This document shows positions 8,708 through 18,069 of a stretch of DNA of 64,000 nt, piece by piece. The stretch is from Morganella sibonii (GTDB lineage Bacteria; Pseudomonadota; Gammaproteobacteria; Enterobacterales; Enterobacteriaceae), in NCBI RefSeq assembly GCF_040560245.1, contig NZ_JAKMWP010000007.1; one strand, 5' to 3'. The stretch's first letter is position 1. Each line of letters begins with the position of its first letter. The translations under genes and the position numbers were made by a program. Below the pieces are notes generated by a model, which was not told the origin of the DNA, ran no database searches, and saw nothing but the letters and a program-made list of their open reading frames with translations.

Positions 8708-9186
8708 TGAGAATCGGACACGGTTTTGATGTCCATGCCTTCGGCGGTGAAGGCCCGATTGTGATTGCGGGTGTCCGCATTCCTTACGAGCAGGGATTAC
8801 TGGCGCATTCCGACGGTGATGTCGCCCTGCATGCCGCCACTGATGCATTACTGGGTGCTGCGGCGCTGGGGGATATCGGTAAATTATTCCCGGATACCGA
8901 TCCTGCCTATAAAGGCGCGGACAGCCGTGTGCTGCTGCGTGAAGCTTTCCGCCGTATTCAGGAAAAAGGGTACCGGCTGGGTAACCTGGATGTCACGATT
9001 ATCGCCCAGGCGCCGAAAATGCTGCCGCATATCCCGCAGATGCGTGTGAATCTGGCGGAAGATTTACAGTGCCATATGGATGATATCAATGTGAAAGCCA
9101 CGACTACCGAGAAACTCGGTTTCACCGGCCGCAAAGAAGGGATCGCCTGTGAGGCGGTGGCGTTACTTGTGAAGGCTGAAGCATGA
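8704..9186 (+). CDS. ispF: 2-C-methyl-D-erythritol 2,4-cyclodiphosphate synthase IspF
   Basis: IspF cyclises the product of the IspD/IspE steps in the MEP pathway. The 160-residue protein has the zinc-binding GHGFDVHAF (Asp and His ligands) at the N-terminus, LAHSDGDVALHA near residue 35, FPDTDP, and TTEKLGFTGR near the C-terminus, all invariant family blocks. It is very close to E. coli IspF. It overlaps ispD and truD by four bases each. The second ATG (8707) is the alternative start and gives MRIGHGF as in E. coli. Confidence 0.97.
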   Translation: MMRIGHGFDVHAFGGEGPIVIAGVRIPYEQGLLAHSDGDVALHAATDALLGAAALGDIGKLFPDTDPAYKGADSRVLLREAFRRIQEKGYRLGNLDVTIIAQAPKMLPHIPQMRVNLAEDLQCHMDDINVKATTTEKLGFTGRKEGIACEAVALLVKAEA

Positions 9187-10229
9187 GTCTCCCGGTCAGT
9201 TACTTTCACGGTAAACCGGCGGCAACCGGTGTGCTGAAAGCGCAGCCGGAAGATTTTCTGGTACAGGAAGATTTGGGTTTTGAACCGGACGGTGATGGCG
9301 AACATGTGATGGTCCGCATCCGGAAAACCGGCTGTAATACGCGGTTTATGGCAGAAAAGCTGGCGAAATTCGCCAAAATCGCCGCCCGTGCTGTCAGTTA
9401 CGCCGGACTGAAAGATCGCCATGCGGTTACCGAACAGTGGTTCTGTCTGCAGATGCCGGGAAAAGAAACACCGGATTTCACGCAGATGCAGCTTGAAGGC
9501 TGCGAAGTTCTGGCGGTTAACCGTCAGAAACGGAAACTGCGGATCGGCGCACTGAAAGGCAACCACTTTACCATTGTGCTTCGCCGGATCAGTGATCGTG
9601 CCGCGACAGAACAGCGTCTGCAACAGATTGCACAGTCCGGGGTGCCGAATTATTTCGGTGAGCAGCGCTTCGGGCGCAACGGGCAGAACCTGTATTTTGC
9701 CCGGCGCTGGGCTGACGGCGAAATCAGTGTGAAAGATCGCAGCAAACGCGGTTTTTATCTCTCCGCTGCCCGCAGTGCCATGTTCAATGCGGTAGCGGAC
9801 GCGCGTCTGACACAACATCTTCAGGCAACGGTATTGCAGGGAGATGCGGTACAACTCGCCGGTCGCGGCAGCTGGTTTGCGGTTCAGGCGGATGAGCTGG
9901 CGGATGTGCAGCAGCGTCTGGATAACCGTGAACTGCGTATTACCGCACCGTTACCGGGTAAGGGTGATTTGGGAACGCTGGATGCGGCACTGGCGTTTGA
10001 AACGGAACAGCTGGCACCGTGGCAGTCTCTGTGGCAGCTGGCGGCGAAAGAGGGGGCAGATAATGCCCGTCGTGCGCTGATGCTGTATCCGGAAGATTTC
10101 ACATCGGAATGGATGGATGATGAAACCGTCCGTTTGTCCTTTTTCCTGCCGGCCGGCAGTTTCGCCACCAGTGTTGTCCGCGAAATTATTGAGCTGGAAG
10201 CGGATCAGGCGGCGGAATTCAGTGAATAA
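9183..10229 (+). CDS. truD: tRNA pseudouridine(13) synthase TruD
   Basis: TruD forms pseudouridine at position 13 of tRNA-Glu. The 348-residue length equals that of E. coli TruD (349). The catalytic block YAGLKDRHAVTEQWF, with the nucleophilic Asp in GLKDR, lies near residues 74-88. NYFGEQRFGR, the TruD signature, lies near 157. The start overlaps the ispF stop (ATGA). It is the last gene of the ftsB-ispD-ispF-truD cluster and is followed by an intrinsic terminator. In E. coli truD overlaps surE, whereas here an opposite-strand gene separates them. Confidence 0.96.
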   Translation: MSLPVSYFHGKPAATGVLKAQPEDFLVQEDLGFEPDGDGEHVMVRIRKTGCNTRFMAEKLAKFAKIAARAVSYAGLKDRHAVTEQWFCLQMPGKETPDFTQMQLEGCEVLAVNRQKRKLRIGALKGNHFTIVLRRISDRAATEQRLQQIAQSGVPNYFGEQRFGRNGQNLYFARRWADGEISVKDRSKRGFYLSAARSAMFNAVADARLTQHLQATVLQGDAVQLAGRGSWFAVQADELADVQQRLDNRELRITAPLPGKGDLGTLDAALAFETEQLAPWQSLWQLAAKEGADNARRALMLYPEDFTSEWMDDETVRLSFFLPAGSFATSVVREIIELEADQAAEFSE

Positions 10230-10247
10230 TCAACTGACTGATTAAAA

Positions 10248-10282
10248 CAAAAAGGGCGGAATAATATTTCTGCCCTTTTTTT
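10248..10282. terminator. Intrinsic terminator between truD and the yfeK-like gene
   Basis: AAAGGGC (10251-10257) pairs with GCCCTTT (10272-10278), followed by more T residues. A-rich sequence on the other side lets it work for the convergent minus-strand gene too. Confidence 0.85.
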
Positions 10283-10303
10283 GTCCTGTTTTTTGACTGT
10301 ATT

Positions 10304-10699
10304 TTATTCTGTTTTTGCCGCGGCGGCTTTGTCTGTTTCAGTCAGCAACTCAGTCAGGTAAATTTTTGCATCCACCGGGTCGTTACCCGGCAGTTTCACC
10401 TGATACGGTTTACCGCTGACAGAAGATCCTGACGCCACTTTATCCACAAACTGCTCTGCGGTTTTCAGACGTTTTTTCGTTTTACTTAATTTCAGGCGCA
10501 GATGCGATTCTGCATCGGCGGCATTATGCTCACTGCCGTTGCGGATAAAAATCAGCTGTTCCTGCTTCCCGACTGCAGTCAGTAAATTTTCGACCCGCGT
10601 CTCTTCCTGAGGAGACAGCGCGAGTGCCTCTGAGACCAGAAGCAGTCCGGCCGTCAGTGCCGTGAACAGGGTTGCTGTGATACGTTGACAGATAGCCAT
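10304..10699 (-). CDS. yfeK: YfeK-like DUF5329 protein, exported
   Basis: This 131-residue protein has a Sec signal peptide (hydrophobic stretch about residues 8-26, cleavage probably after ALA). The mature domain contains EQLIFIRNGSEH, ESHLRLKLSKTKKRLKTAEQ and ASGSSVSGKPY, a pattern I recognise from E. coli YfeK (DUF5329). The product is probably periplasmic and its function is unknown. It sits on the opposite strand between truD and surE, where E. coli has no gene, so it has been inserted or relocated into an otherwise conserved backbone. Confidence 0.75.
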   Translation of the reverse strand: MAICQRITATLFTALTAGLLLVSEALALSPQEETRVENLLTAVGKQEQLIFIRNGSEHNAADAESHLRLKLSKTKKRLKTAEQFVDKVASGSSVSGKPYQVKLPGNDPVDAKIYLTELLTETDKAAAAKTE

Positions 10700-10863
10700 G
10701 CAGAAATCCTTTCAGTTATAAATAATAATAGCAGTATCATGCAGGTGAATATGAAAAAAGCAATCAGACTAAATCTGTTATAACCCTTTTTTATCGCGGC
10801 TAACTTGATAAAATAGTTTTCTGTCGTGATAAATGATCTGTGACTGATAAAAAGGATACCGTT

Positions 10864-11625
10864 GTGCTGCGAATTCTGGTGAGTAATGATGACGGCGTCA
10901 GTGCGCCGGGTATCCGGACACTGTCTGAGGCACTGCGGCGTACTTATCATGTGCAGGTGATTGCACCTGACCGCAACCGCAGCGGGGCATCCAATGCGCT
11001 GACGCTTGATCGTCCGCTGCGTACGGTGGTGCATGAAAACGGCGATATTGCGCTGGTGGAGGGCACACCGACCGATTGCGTCTATATTGGTGCGAACCTG
11101 CTGATGCGTCCGCGTCCGGAAATTGTGGTTTCCGGGATTAACTGCGGCCCGAATCTCGGGGATGATGTGATTTACTCCGGTACGGTGGCGGCAGCAATGG
11201 AAGGGCGCCATCTGGGATTACCCGCGATTGCGGTCTCCCTGAACGGTGACACTCATTATGATACGGCGGCGGAAATTACCTGCCGTCTGCTGACCATGCT
11301 GCAACAGGTACCGCTGCGGGCCGGTAATATTCTGAACGTGAATGTCCCGGATATCCCGCTCAGTAAGATCAAAGGGATGAAAGTCACCCGCTGCGGAACC
11401 CGCCGGGCACCGGATGTGGTTTACACACAGACGGACCCGAAAGGAAATCCGCTGTACTGGCTCGGCCCTCCGGGGGAAAAACTGGATACCGGGCCGGATA
11501 CCGATTTCGCGGCTGTCGATGCCGGTTATGTTTCCGTCACACCACTGCATGTTGATCTGACAGCCTACAGCGTGCAGGAAAAATTAGCAGACTGGTTACA
11601 AAAAGCAGGGGTGATACAGGAATGA
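10864..11625 (+). CDS. surE: 5'/3'-nucleotidase, stationary-phase survival protein SurE
   Basis: SurE is a metal-dependent phosphatase acting on nucleoside monophosphates and short polyphosphates in the cytoplasm. The SNDDG motif (two metal-binding Asp) begins five residues after the chosen start. RNRSGASN and SGINCGPNLGDDVIYSGTVAAAMEG complete the active site. The start was set at GTG 10864, because AAGGA lies about eight bases upstream and the protein then starts like E. coli SurE. An in-frame GTG at 10840 would add eight residues. Its 3' end overlaps pcm by four bases, the conserved surE-pcm coupling. Confidence 0.95.
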   Translation: MLRILVSNDDGVSAPGIRTLSEALRRTYHVQVIAPDRNRSGASNALTLDRPLRTVVHENGDIALVEGTPTDCVYIGANLLMRPRPEIVVSGINCGPNLGDDVIYSGTVAAAMEGRHLGLPAIAVSLNGDTHYDTAAEITCRLLTMLQQVPLRAGNILNVNVPDIPLSKIKGMKVTRCGTRRAPDVVYTQTDPKGNPLYWLGPPGEKLDTGPDTDFAAVDAGYVSVTPLHVDLTAYSVQEKLADWLQKAGVIQE

Positions 11626-12248
11626 TCCGCCGGGTGGTACAGGATCTGATTACACAGTTACGTCAGGCCGGGATCCGCGATGAACGTCTGTTACAGGCGA
11701 TGGCGGCTGTCCCGCGGGAGAACTTTGTCGATGAGGCGCTGACACACAAAGCCTGGGACAACACCGCGCTGCCGATAGGCTACGGGCAGACTATCTCCCA
11801 GCCGTTTATGGTGGCGAAAATGACAGAACTGCTGGAACCGGCTCCGCAGGCGCATGTGCTGGAAATCGGCACCGGCTCCGGCTATCAGACGGCGATACTC
11901 GCACATCTTGCGGCACATGTTTATTCGGTAGAGCGGGTCAAAGGATTACAGTGGCATGCCAAACGCCGCTTTAAACAACTTGATTTGCACAATATTTCCA
12001 CCCGTCACGGCGACGGCTGGGAAGGATGGCCGTCCCGTGGCCCGTTTGACGGCATTATTGTTACCGCTGCCGCCAGTGATATTCCGCCCGCGCTGCTCGG
12101 TCAGCTGGCGGATAACGGGCGGATGGTGATACCGGTGGGGGAACAGCAGCAGATGCTTAAACTTATCCGCCGCCGGGGCAATGATTTTCATACCCAATCG
12201 ATCGGAACTGTCCGGTTTGTTCCCCTGATCCACGGGGATCTTGGATAA
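11622..12248 (+). CDS. pcm: Protein-L-isoaspartate O-methyltransferase
   Basis: Pcm methylates L-isoaspartyl residues with S-adenosylmethionine to repair aged proteins. The 208-residue protein is the E. coli length. It carries the SAM motif I LEIGTGSGYQTA near residue 83, the substrate loop ALPIGYGQTISQP near residue 50, VTAAASDIP (motif II region) and GRMVIPVG (motif III). It overlaps surE by four bases. About 140 bp separate it from nlpD, as in E. coli. Confidence 0.96.
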   Translation: MIRRVVQDLITQLRQAGIRDERLLQAMAAVPRENFVDEALTHKAWDNTALPIGYGQTISQPFMVAKMTELLEPAPQAHVLEIGTGSGYQTAILAHLAAHVYSVERVKGLQWHAKRRFKQLDLHNISTRHGDGWEGWPSRGPFDGIIVTAAASDIPPALLGQLADNGRMVIPVGEQQQMLKLIRRRGNDFHTQSIGTVRFVPLIHGDLG

Positions 12249-12389
12249 AAATGGCTATTTTGGTAACAAGACTTTTTCATTTCGCTTAGTATCTGTTTTA
12301 ATAATACAATCCTGCCATGCGGTCTGCGGCCGCGTGGTGAATTTCTGATTGTCAGTTTTCGCACTATTTCCAGTTTCGGGAGAAGGAAT

Positions 12390-13508
12390 ATGAACTCAAG
12401 AAACCCTATGAAAACAATACGATGGGTTGCTATTGGGTCACTGATGAGCACGGTTCTGGCCGGATGCTCAACGCCGTATCATGCCGCACCAATCAGCAGT
12501 GTGGAAGAAAGCAGCAGTGCTCCGGTTATGACAGCAGGTAATGATAACAACAGTACTTCTGTATCCACGCCGATGCCGGTACGTCCTCAGCTCAGTTCTG
12601 CCAATAATACACAGCCGGTAAGCCGGAGTGTGCAGCAGCCGCGTGCCGCTGGTGTGCAGACCAGTAACGATGGCCGGATTCAGTACAACCGCAATTATGA
12701 TGCGATCCCGAAAGGCAGTTACAACGGAAATACTTATACCGTTCAGCGTGGTGATACTTTATTTTACATTGCTTATATCTCCGGGTCTGACTTCCGCGAA
12801 CTGGCAGCACAAAATAATATTCCTGAGCCGTACAGCCTGAACGAAGGGCAGGTGATTCGGTTAAGCAACGGCGGCAATACCGTTGCACCGGTCAGCAGCG
12901 GAACTCAGGTCGCGACAAATAAGAATACTCCGCAAAACAGGGTGGTTGATTCTCAACCAACTAATGCGTATTCTGAATCTTCAGGCGCTAAACCGGCCGG
13001 CGGTAAGATGCTCTCATCTCAGGTCACCGCACAGGCAAAAGCGAATAACGGCACTGCTGCTGCCACAGCGGCAACAACTGCAGCCGTTACCGCTCCGGCA
13101 ACAACAACCAGCGCGCCTGTCGCCGTAAATAGTGGTTCCTTTAAATGGGGCTGGCCAGCGGAAGGCAAAGTCATTTCCAACTACACAGGACCTACCAGCG
13201 GTAACCGGGGTATTGATATCGGTGGTACACGTGGACAGCCTGTTTTTGCTTCAGCACCGGGTAAAGTGGTGTATACCGGTAATGCGTTACGCGGCTACGG
13301 CAACCTGGTCATCATCAAACACAACGATGATTTCCTGACCGCCTATGCACATAACGATTCCATCCTGGTTAAAGATCAGCAGGACGTCGCAGCTGGTCAG
13401 AAAATTGCCACGATGGGCAGCAGCGGAACCACATCCGTAAGATTACATTTTGAAATTCGTTACAAGGGAAAATCAGTCAACCCGCTGCAGTACTTACCGC
13501 AGCGATAA
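12390..13508 (+). CDS. nlpD: Murein hydrolase activator NlpD (lipoprotein)
   Basis: NlpD is an outer-membrane lipoprotein that activates the amidase AmiC during cell separation. The lipobox LAGC places the lipidated cysteine at residue 26. A low-complexity Ser/Thr/Ala linker follows, then a LysM peptidoglycan-binding domain (about 112-157, YTVQRGDTLFYIA). The C-terminus is an M23/LytM domain (about 265-370). The LytM domain lacks catalytic metal ligands: the HxxxD site reads NRGID and the HxH site reads RLHF. This is as expected for NlpD, which activates rather than cuts. The ATG at 12408 is an alternative start. In E. coli the main rpoS promoter lies inside nlpD, and rpoS follows here after 49 bp. 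Confidence 0.95.
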   Translation: MNSRNPMKTIRWVAIGSLMSTVLAGCSTPYHAAPISSVEESSSAPVMTAGNDNNSTSVSTPMPVRPQLSSANNTQPVSRSVQQPRAAGVQTSNDGRIQYNRNYDAIPKGSYNGNTYTVQRGDTLFYIAYISGSDFRELAAQNNIPEPYSLNEGQVIRLSNGGNTVAPVSSGTQVATNKNTPQNRVVDSQPTNAYSESSGAKPAGGKMLSSQVTAQAKANNGTAAATAATTAAVTAPATTTSAPVAVNSGSFKWGWPAEGKVISNYTGPTSGNRGIDIGGTRGQPVFASAPGKVVYTGNALRGYGNLVIIKHNDDFLTAYAHNDSILVKDQQDVAAGQKIATMGSSGTTSVRLHFEIRYKGKSVNPLQYLPQR

Positions 13509-13557
13509 ACGGCAGAACAGCTTGTTCTGCCTGAATTATCGGGGTAGGAGCAAGCTG

Positions 13558-14550
13558 ATGAGCCGTAATCCACTGAACGCTAACGAGTTATACGACGAAG
13601 ATTTTGCCGCCGGGCAGAATGAAGATGAAGAGCTGTTTGATGAGAAACAGCTGGCAGAGGAGAGCGAATCTGACGATCCGGGTCCGGACATTGAGTTCGT
13701 GCAGAATGTCAGTCAGCGTGTCCTCGACGCCACTCAGCTTTATCTTGGTGAGATAGGCTTTTCACCGCTGCTCAGCGCAGAAGAAGAAGTCTTTTTTGCA
13801 CGGCGCGCCCTGCGGGGTGATCCCGCAGCGCGCCAGCGTATGATTGAAAGTAACCTCCGCCTGGTGGTTAAAATCTCCCGCCGTTACAGTAACCGCGGGC
13901 TGGCACTGCTTGATCTGATTGAAGAGGGTAACCTCGGCCTGATCCGGGCAGTGGAGAAATTTGATCCCGAAAAAGGCTTCCGTTTTTCTACCTATGCCAC
14001 ATGGTGGATCCGTCAGACTATTGAACGGGCTATCATGAATCAGACCCGCACCATCCGTCTCCCTATCCATATTGTCAAAGAGCTTAATGTCTATCTGCGT
14101 ACCGCCCGTGAACTGGCTCAAAAGCTGGATCATGAGCCGACAGCAGAAGAGATTGCCGAACAACTGGATAAACCGGTGGGTGATGTCAGCCGTATGCTGC
14201 GCCTGAATGAGCGTATCACCTCAGTGGATATCCCTGTGGGCGCGGATTCAGACAAAGCACTGCTGGATATCCTGTCTGACGAAAATGATGTCACACCGGA
14301 AAACCGGTTGCAGGATAACAACATGCAGCAGAGCATTGTGAAGTGGCTGTATGAACTGAATCCGAAGCAGCGGGAAGTGCTGGCACGCCGTTTCGGCCTG
14401 CTCGGCTATGAGGCCGCGACACTGGAAGATGTGGGGCGTGAGATTGGTTTAACCCGCGAGCGTGTGCGGCAGATTCAGGTGGAAGGTTTACGCCGCCTGA
14501 AAGATATCCTGCATAATCACGGGCTATGTGAGAATTCACTGTTTAACTGA
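13558..14550 (+). CDS. rpoS: RNA polymerase sigma factor RpoS (sigma-38)
   Basis: RpoS is the master sigma factor of stationary phase and general stress. The 330-residue product equals E. coli RpoS in length and is nearly identical from region 1.2 (VLDATQLYLGEIG) through region 2 (FRFSTYATWWIRQTIERAI), region 3 and region 4 (LEDVGREIGLTRERVRQIQ). The acidic N-terminus and the last ten residues differ. The start was set at the ATG preceded by TAGGAG (13545-13550). An in-frame extension back to 13450 is inside nlpD and does not look like RpoS. Confidence 0.97.
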   Translation: MSRNPLNANELYDEDFAAGQNEDEELFDEKQLAEESESDDPGPDIEFVQNVSQRVLDATQLYLGEIGFSPLLSAEEEVFFARRALRGDPAARQRMIESNLRLVVKISRRYSNRGLALLDLIEEGNLGLIRAVEKFDPEKGFRFSTYATWWIRQTIERAIMNQTRTIRLPIHIVKELNVYLRTARELAQKLDHEPTAEEIAEQLDKPVGDVSRMLRLNERITSVDIPVGADSDKALLDILSDENDVTPENRLQDNNMQQSIVKWLYELNPKQREVLARRFGLLGYEAATLEDVGREIGLTRERVRQIQVEGLRRLKDILHNHGLCENSLFN

Positions 14551-14598
14551 GTGATCCGTAAAACAACGTTCTCATGCTGTTATAAAAATTATTCATGC

Positions 14599-14628
14599 AA
14601 AAGGGGGGAATTTATTCCCCCCTTTTTC
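14599..14628. terminator. Bidirectional terminator between rpoS and mutS
   Basis: AAAAGGGGGGAA pairs with TTCCCCCCTTTT and T residues follow. It serves rpoS on the plus strand and mutS on the minus strand. Only about 90 bp separate these convergent genes. Confidence 0.92.
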
Positions 14629-14641
14629 TTTTATCCGGCTG

Positions 14642-17203
14642 TCAGAGCATCTCTTTCAGGCGGTAAAGCCAGTCCAGTGCCTGACGCGGTGTCAGTGAAT
14701 CCGGATTAATCCCCGCCAGCGCGTCCAGTGCCGGAGCCGGTTCTTCCGGTGCATCCAGCAGATTCATTTGCGGTGTTTCCACATGGCTGGCGGTGGCATT
14801 CAGTGACAGAGATTCCAGCTCGCGCAGTTTCTGTTTCGCGCGCTTAATCACATCACGCGGCACACCGGCAAGCAGCGCCACTGCGAGGCCGTAACTTTTG
14901 CTGGCAGCACCATCCTGCACGCTGTGCATAAAGGCGATGGTATCACCGTGCTCAACCGCATCCAGATGGATATTGGCCACACCTTCCAGTTTCTCCGGCA
15001 GTGTGGTCAGCTCGAAATAGTGAGTGGCAAACAGTGTCAGTGCTTTGATCCGGTTTGCCAGGCTTTCCGCACAGGCCCAGGCCAGCGATAAACCATCATA
15101 GGTGGATGTCCCGCGCCCGATTTCATCCATCAGCACCAGGCTCTGTTCCGTGGCGTTATGCAGGATATTGGCGGTTTCTGTCATTTCCACCATAAAGGTG
15201 GAACGACCGGACGCCAGATCATCAGATGCACCGACACGGGTGAAAATCCGATCCACCGGGCCGATAACCGCTTTTTCCGCCGGGACAAAGCTGCCGATAT
15301 ACGCGAGCAGCGTGATAAGTGCTGTCTGCCGCATATAGGTACTCTTACCGCCCATATTCGGGCCGGTGATGATCAGCAGGCGGCGCTGTGGTGACATTGC
15401 CAGCGGGTTGGCGATAAACGGTTCTGTCAGCACATGTTCGACAACCGGGTGACGTCCGCCGGTGATCTGAATACCGACTTTATCCGTCAGTTGCGGACAG
15501 GTGTAATTGAGGGTCTCCGCGCGCTCAGCCAGGTTGGTGAGCACATCCAGTTCCGCCAGGGTATCTGAGCTGCGCTGAAGCGCTTCCAGGTGCGGCAGCA
15601 GCAGATCAAACAGCTCCTCATAGAGGGCTTTTTCAATCGCCAGCGCTTTGCTTTTGGAAGTCAGAACCTTATCTTCATACTCTTTCAGTTCCGGGATGAT
15701 ATAGCGCTCGGCGTTTTTCAGCGTCTGGCGGCGTACGTAATGGATCGGTACCAGATGGCTTTGTCCGCGGCTGACCTGAATATAGTAGCCATGCACACCA
15801 TTAAATCCGACTTTCAGTGTATCGATACCGAGTTTTTCGCGTTCGCGGATTTCCAGTTTGTCGAGATAATCACTGGCACCGTCTGCCAGAGCGCGCCACT
15901 CATCAAGCTCTTCATTGTAGCCGGGCGCGATAACACCACCATCCCGCACCAGCACCGGCGGCGCTTCAACTACCGCGCGTTCCAGCAGTGACTGTAATTC
16001 ATCAAACTGACCGATACGCTGTTGCAGTGTCTGAATATAAGGATCAGAGACGGCGCTCAGCTGTGCCTGAATATCCGGATACTGAGAAAAAGCGTGACGC
16101 ATCCGCGCCAGGTCGCGCGGGCGGGCAGTACGCAGCGCCAGACGCGCCAGCACCCGTTCCAGGTCGCCTATCTGGCGCAGAACCGGCTGTAAATCCGGGC
16201 TGATATCCGTCAGTGCCGCAATAGCCTGCTGGCGGTTGGCGAGCACGGCTCTGTCCCGCAGCGGGGAGTGCAGCCAGCGTTTGAGCATCCGGCTGCCCAT
16301 CGGGGTTACACACAGATCCAGTACGGAGGAGAGCGTATTTTCGGTGCCGCCGCTGAGGTTCTGGGTGATTTCCAGATTGCGGCGTGTGGCAGCATCCAGA
16401 ATCACATTTTCCTGAAGATTTTCCAGTGTCACACTGCGGATATGCGGCAGCGAGGTGCGCTGGGTATCTTTGACATATTGCAGCAGACACCCGGCGGCCT
16501 GTAAGGCCAGCGGGGCATTTTCCACACCAAAGCCGTGCAGATCGCGGGTACCGAACTGTAATGTCAGCTGCTGACGTGCAGTTTCCAGTTCAAATTCCCA
16601 CAACGGACGGCGGCGCAGCCCTTTCTGATTCTGAATAATGGCAAAATCCGCCATATCTTCCGGATAGAGCAGTTCCGCCGGGCGGGTACGCTGCAATTCC
16701 GCGGCCATCGCGTCTTTATCCTCTAACTGAAGGATACGGAAACGGCCGGATGTGATATCCAGGGTGGCATAACCAAACCCGCGCGCATCCTGCCAGACAG
16801 CAGCGAGCAGGTTATCCTGGCGCTCCTGTAACAGGGCTTCATCACTGACGGTTCCCGGTGTGACGATACGGATCACTTTACGCTCAACCGGGCCTTTGCT
16901 GGTGGCCGGATCGCCGATTTGCTCACAGATAGCAACAGATTCCCCGAGCTGAACCAGTTTTGCCAGATATCCCTCAACCGCATGATGCGGCACCCCGGCC
17001 ATCGGGATCGGCTGACCGGCGGTCTGGCCGCGTTTGGTCAGTGAAATATCCAGTAACTGAGCAGCCCGTTTGGCATCATCAAAGAACAGCTCATAGAAGT
17101 CACCCATCCGGTAAAACATCAGAATATCCGGATGCTGTGCTTTGAGCCGGAAATACTGCTGCATCATAGGGGTATGGGATTCGAAGTTTTGGTTGTCAGT
17201 CAT
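14642..17203 (-). CDS. mutS: DNA mismatch repair protein MutS
   Basis: MutS binds mismatched base pairs and starts MutHLS repair. The 853-residue length matches E. coli MutS. The mismatch-wedge F36-x-E38 lies in MGDFYELF, the Walker A site in TGPNMGGKST near residue 616, the Walker B region in LVLMDEIGRGTSTYDG, and FATHYFELT follows. The C-terminal tetramerisation tail (TPRQALDWLYRLKEML) is present. Nothing looks truncated. It converges on rpoS, as in other enterics where this interval is often a site of gene gain and loss; here the interval is empty. Confidence 0.97.
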   Translation of the reverse strand: MTDNQNFESHTPMMQQYFRLKAQHPDILMFYRMGDFYELFFDDAKRAAQLLDISLTKRGQTAGQPIPMAGVPHHAVEGYLAKLVQLGESVAICEQIGDPATSKGPVERKVIRIVTPGTVSDEALLQERQDNLLAAVWQDARGFGYATLDITSGRFRILQLEDKDAMAAELQRTRPAELLYPEDMADFAIIQNQKGLRRRPLWEFELETARQQLTLQFGTRDLHGFGVENAPLALQAAGCLLQYVKDTQRTSLPHIRSVTLENLQENVILDAATRRNLEITQNLSGGTENTLSSVLDLCVTPMGSRMLKRWLHSPLRDRAVLANRQQAIAALTDISPDLQPVLRQIGDLERVLARLALRTARPRDLARMRHAFSQYPDIQAQLSAVSDPYIQTLQQRIGQFDELQSLLERAVVEAPPVLVRDGGVIAPGYNEELDEWRALADGASDYLDKLEIREREKLGIDTLKVGFNGVHGYYIQVSRGQSHLVPIHYVRRQTLKNAERYIIPELKEYEDKVLTSKSKALAIEKALYEELFDLLLPHLEALQRSSDTLAELDVLTNLAERAETLNYTCPQLTDKVGIQITGGRHPVVEHVLTEPFIANPLAMSPQRRLLIITGPNMGGKSTYMRQTALITLLAYIGSFVPAEKAVIGPVDRIFTRVGASDDLASGRSTFMVEMTETANILHNATEQSLVLMDEIGRGTSTYDGLSLAWACAESLANRIKALTLFATHYFELTTLPEKLEGVANIHLDAVEHGDTIAFMHSVQDGAASKSYGLAVALLAGVPRDVIKRAKQKLRELESLSLNATASHVETPQMNLLDAPEEPAPALDALAGINPDSLTPRQALDWLYRLKEML

Positions 17204-17616
17204 AGGGATTCTGTTAACACACTGAGAAAATTACGGTTTATCAACTGCCCGCCCCGGGTACAGTCTTCATTAATGTGCTTAAAATAACACAGATTCTGAT
17301 GAAAAAGGGGATTCCTTCCTGCACTGTGGTGAATTATTGAAAAGGGTGGAGGAAGATCGCAAAAACCGGCGGAAGGATGAGAATATCACGCGAAAAGCCG
17401 CGCAATATACATTTACGCGGCTTCACCATGTTGTGCTGCTCTGCTCCCTGAGCAATCACACCTGGTTTATACAAACAGACCGCCGTTCTGATCGGGAATA
17501 ACAGATTAAAACCCTGTTTTAAAACTAATCAGAAATCCGGCGTAATAATGAATATCTGATATATTCAGATATCATCCTGTTATATTCTATGGATATTATT
17601 CAGCGATATGATTTTA
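17204..17616. other. 413-bp intergenic region without a recognisable gene
   Basis: I see no convincing ORF or RNA gene here. A GC-rich hairpin (AAGCCGCG at 17395-17402 with CGCGGCTT at 17416-17423) lacks a clear T-run. The last 80 bp are AT-rich with short dyads around 17555-17600. The mutS promoter should lie at the left end. Confidence 0.5.
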
Positions 17617-18069
17617 TTATTCTTCGGTCACGCGAATAGAAGTTACGGTATATTTACCGTTTGCATCTTCACCACCCTGGTAAACATACAGACGTCCTTC
17701 GATGAAGAAGAAGTTAAATGTCTTACGATCATCAATGACATAGTCAAATTCAAATCTGCTGACCAGTCCGAGTGTGGTGGCCGCATAAACTTCCATGGTT
17801 TTACCGGCTAAGCTGACCGCACAGATATAAGTGGTTGCAGTAACATCATCATAAGCGGCCTGAATAATGTCATAGTAACAACCGAAGTTTTTACTGACAA
17901 TGCTGTCACCCAGTGTACCATTTTCATAAACAGGCTTAACCAGGTAATTACCTTCTTCATCTTCTGCCAGAAGGTAATTTTTTCTGCCGACATTATAAAC
18001 TACAGTCTGCGGATAAATATGACCAAGTTCGCCTTTATCAACCATGGTTAATTTAACTTTACGAGCCAT
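17617..18069 (-). CDS. Hypothetical protein, 150 residues
   Basis: I do not recognise this protein. It has a strong ribosome binding site (AAAGGAG about eight bases before the ATG) and a basic start (MARKVKLTMVDKGELGHIY). It has no signal peptide or membrane segment. The sequence alternates short hydrophobic and aromatic-rich strands with acidic turns (for example RFEFDYVIDDRKTFNFFF and EGRLYVYQGG), which suggests an all-beta fold, perhaps propeller-like blades or a beta-sandwich. It stands alone, divergent from the outer-membrane operon at 18409, and is lower in GC than mutS. The reading frame is intact and very probably expressed. Confidence 0.7.
   Translation of the reverse strand: MARKVKLTMVDKGELGHIYPQTVVYNVGRKNYLLAEDEEGNYLVKPVYENGTLGDSIVSKNFGCYYDIIQAAYDDVTATTYICAVSLAGKTMEVYAATTLGLVSRFEFDYVIDDRKTFNFFFIEGRLYVYQGGEDANGKYTVTSIRVTEE

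Noticed and set aside
8958..9854. Minus-strand ORF of 298 codons opposite ispF and truD
   Set aside because: It overlaps two highly conserved genes fully and lacks any family motif.
13450..13557. N-terminal extension of RpoS
   Set aside because: The frame stays open into nlpD, but the ATG at 13558 has a good ribosome site and matches known RpoS starts and length.
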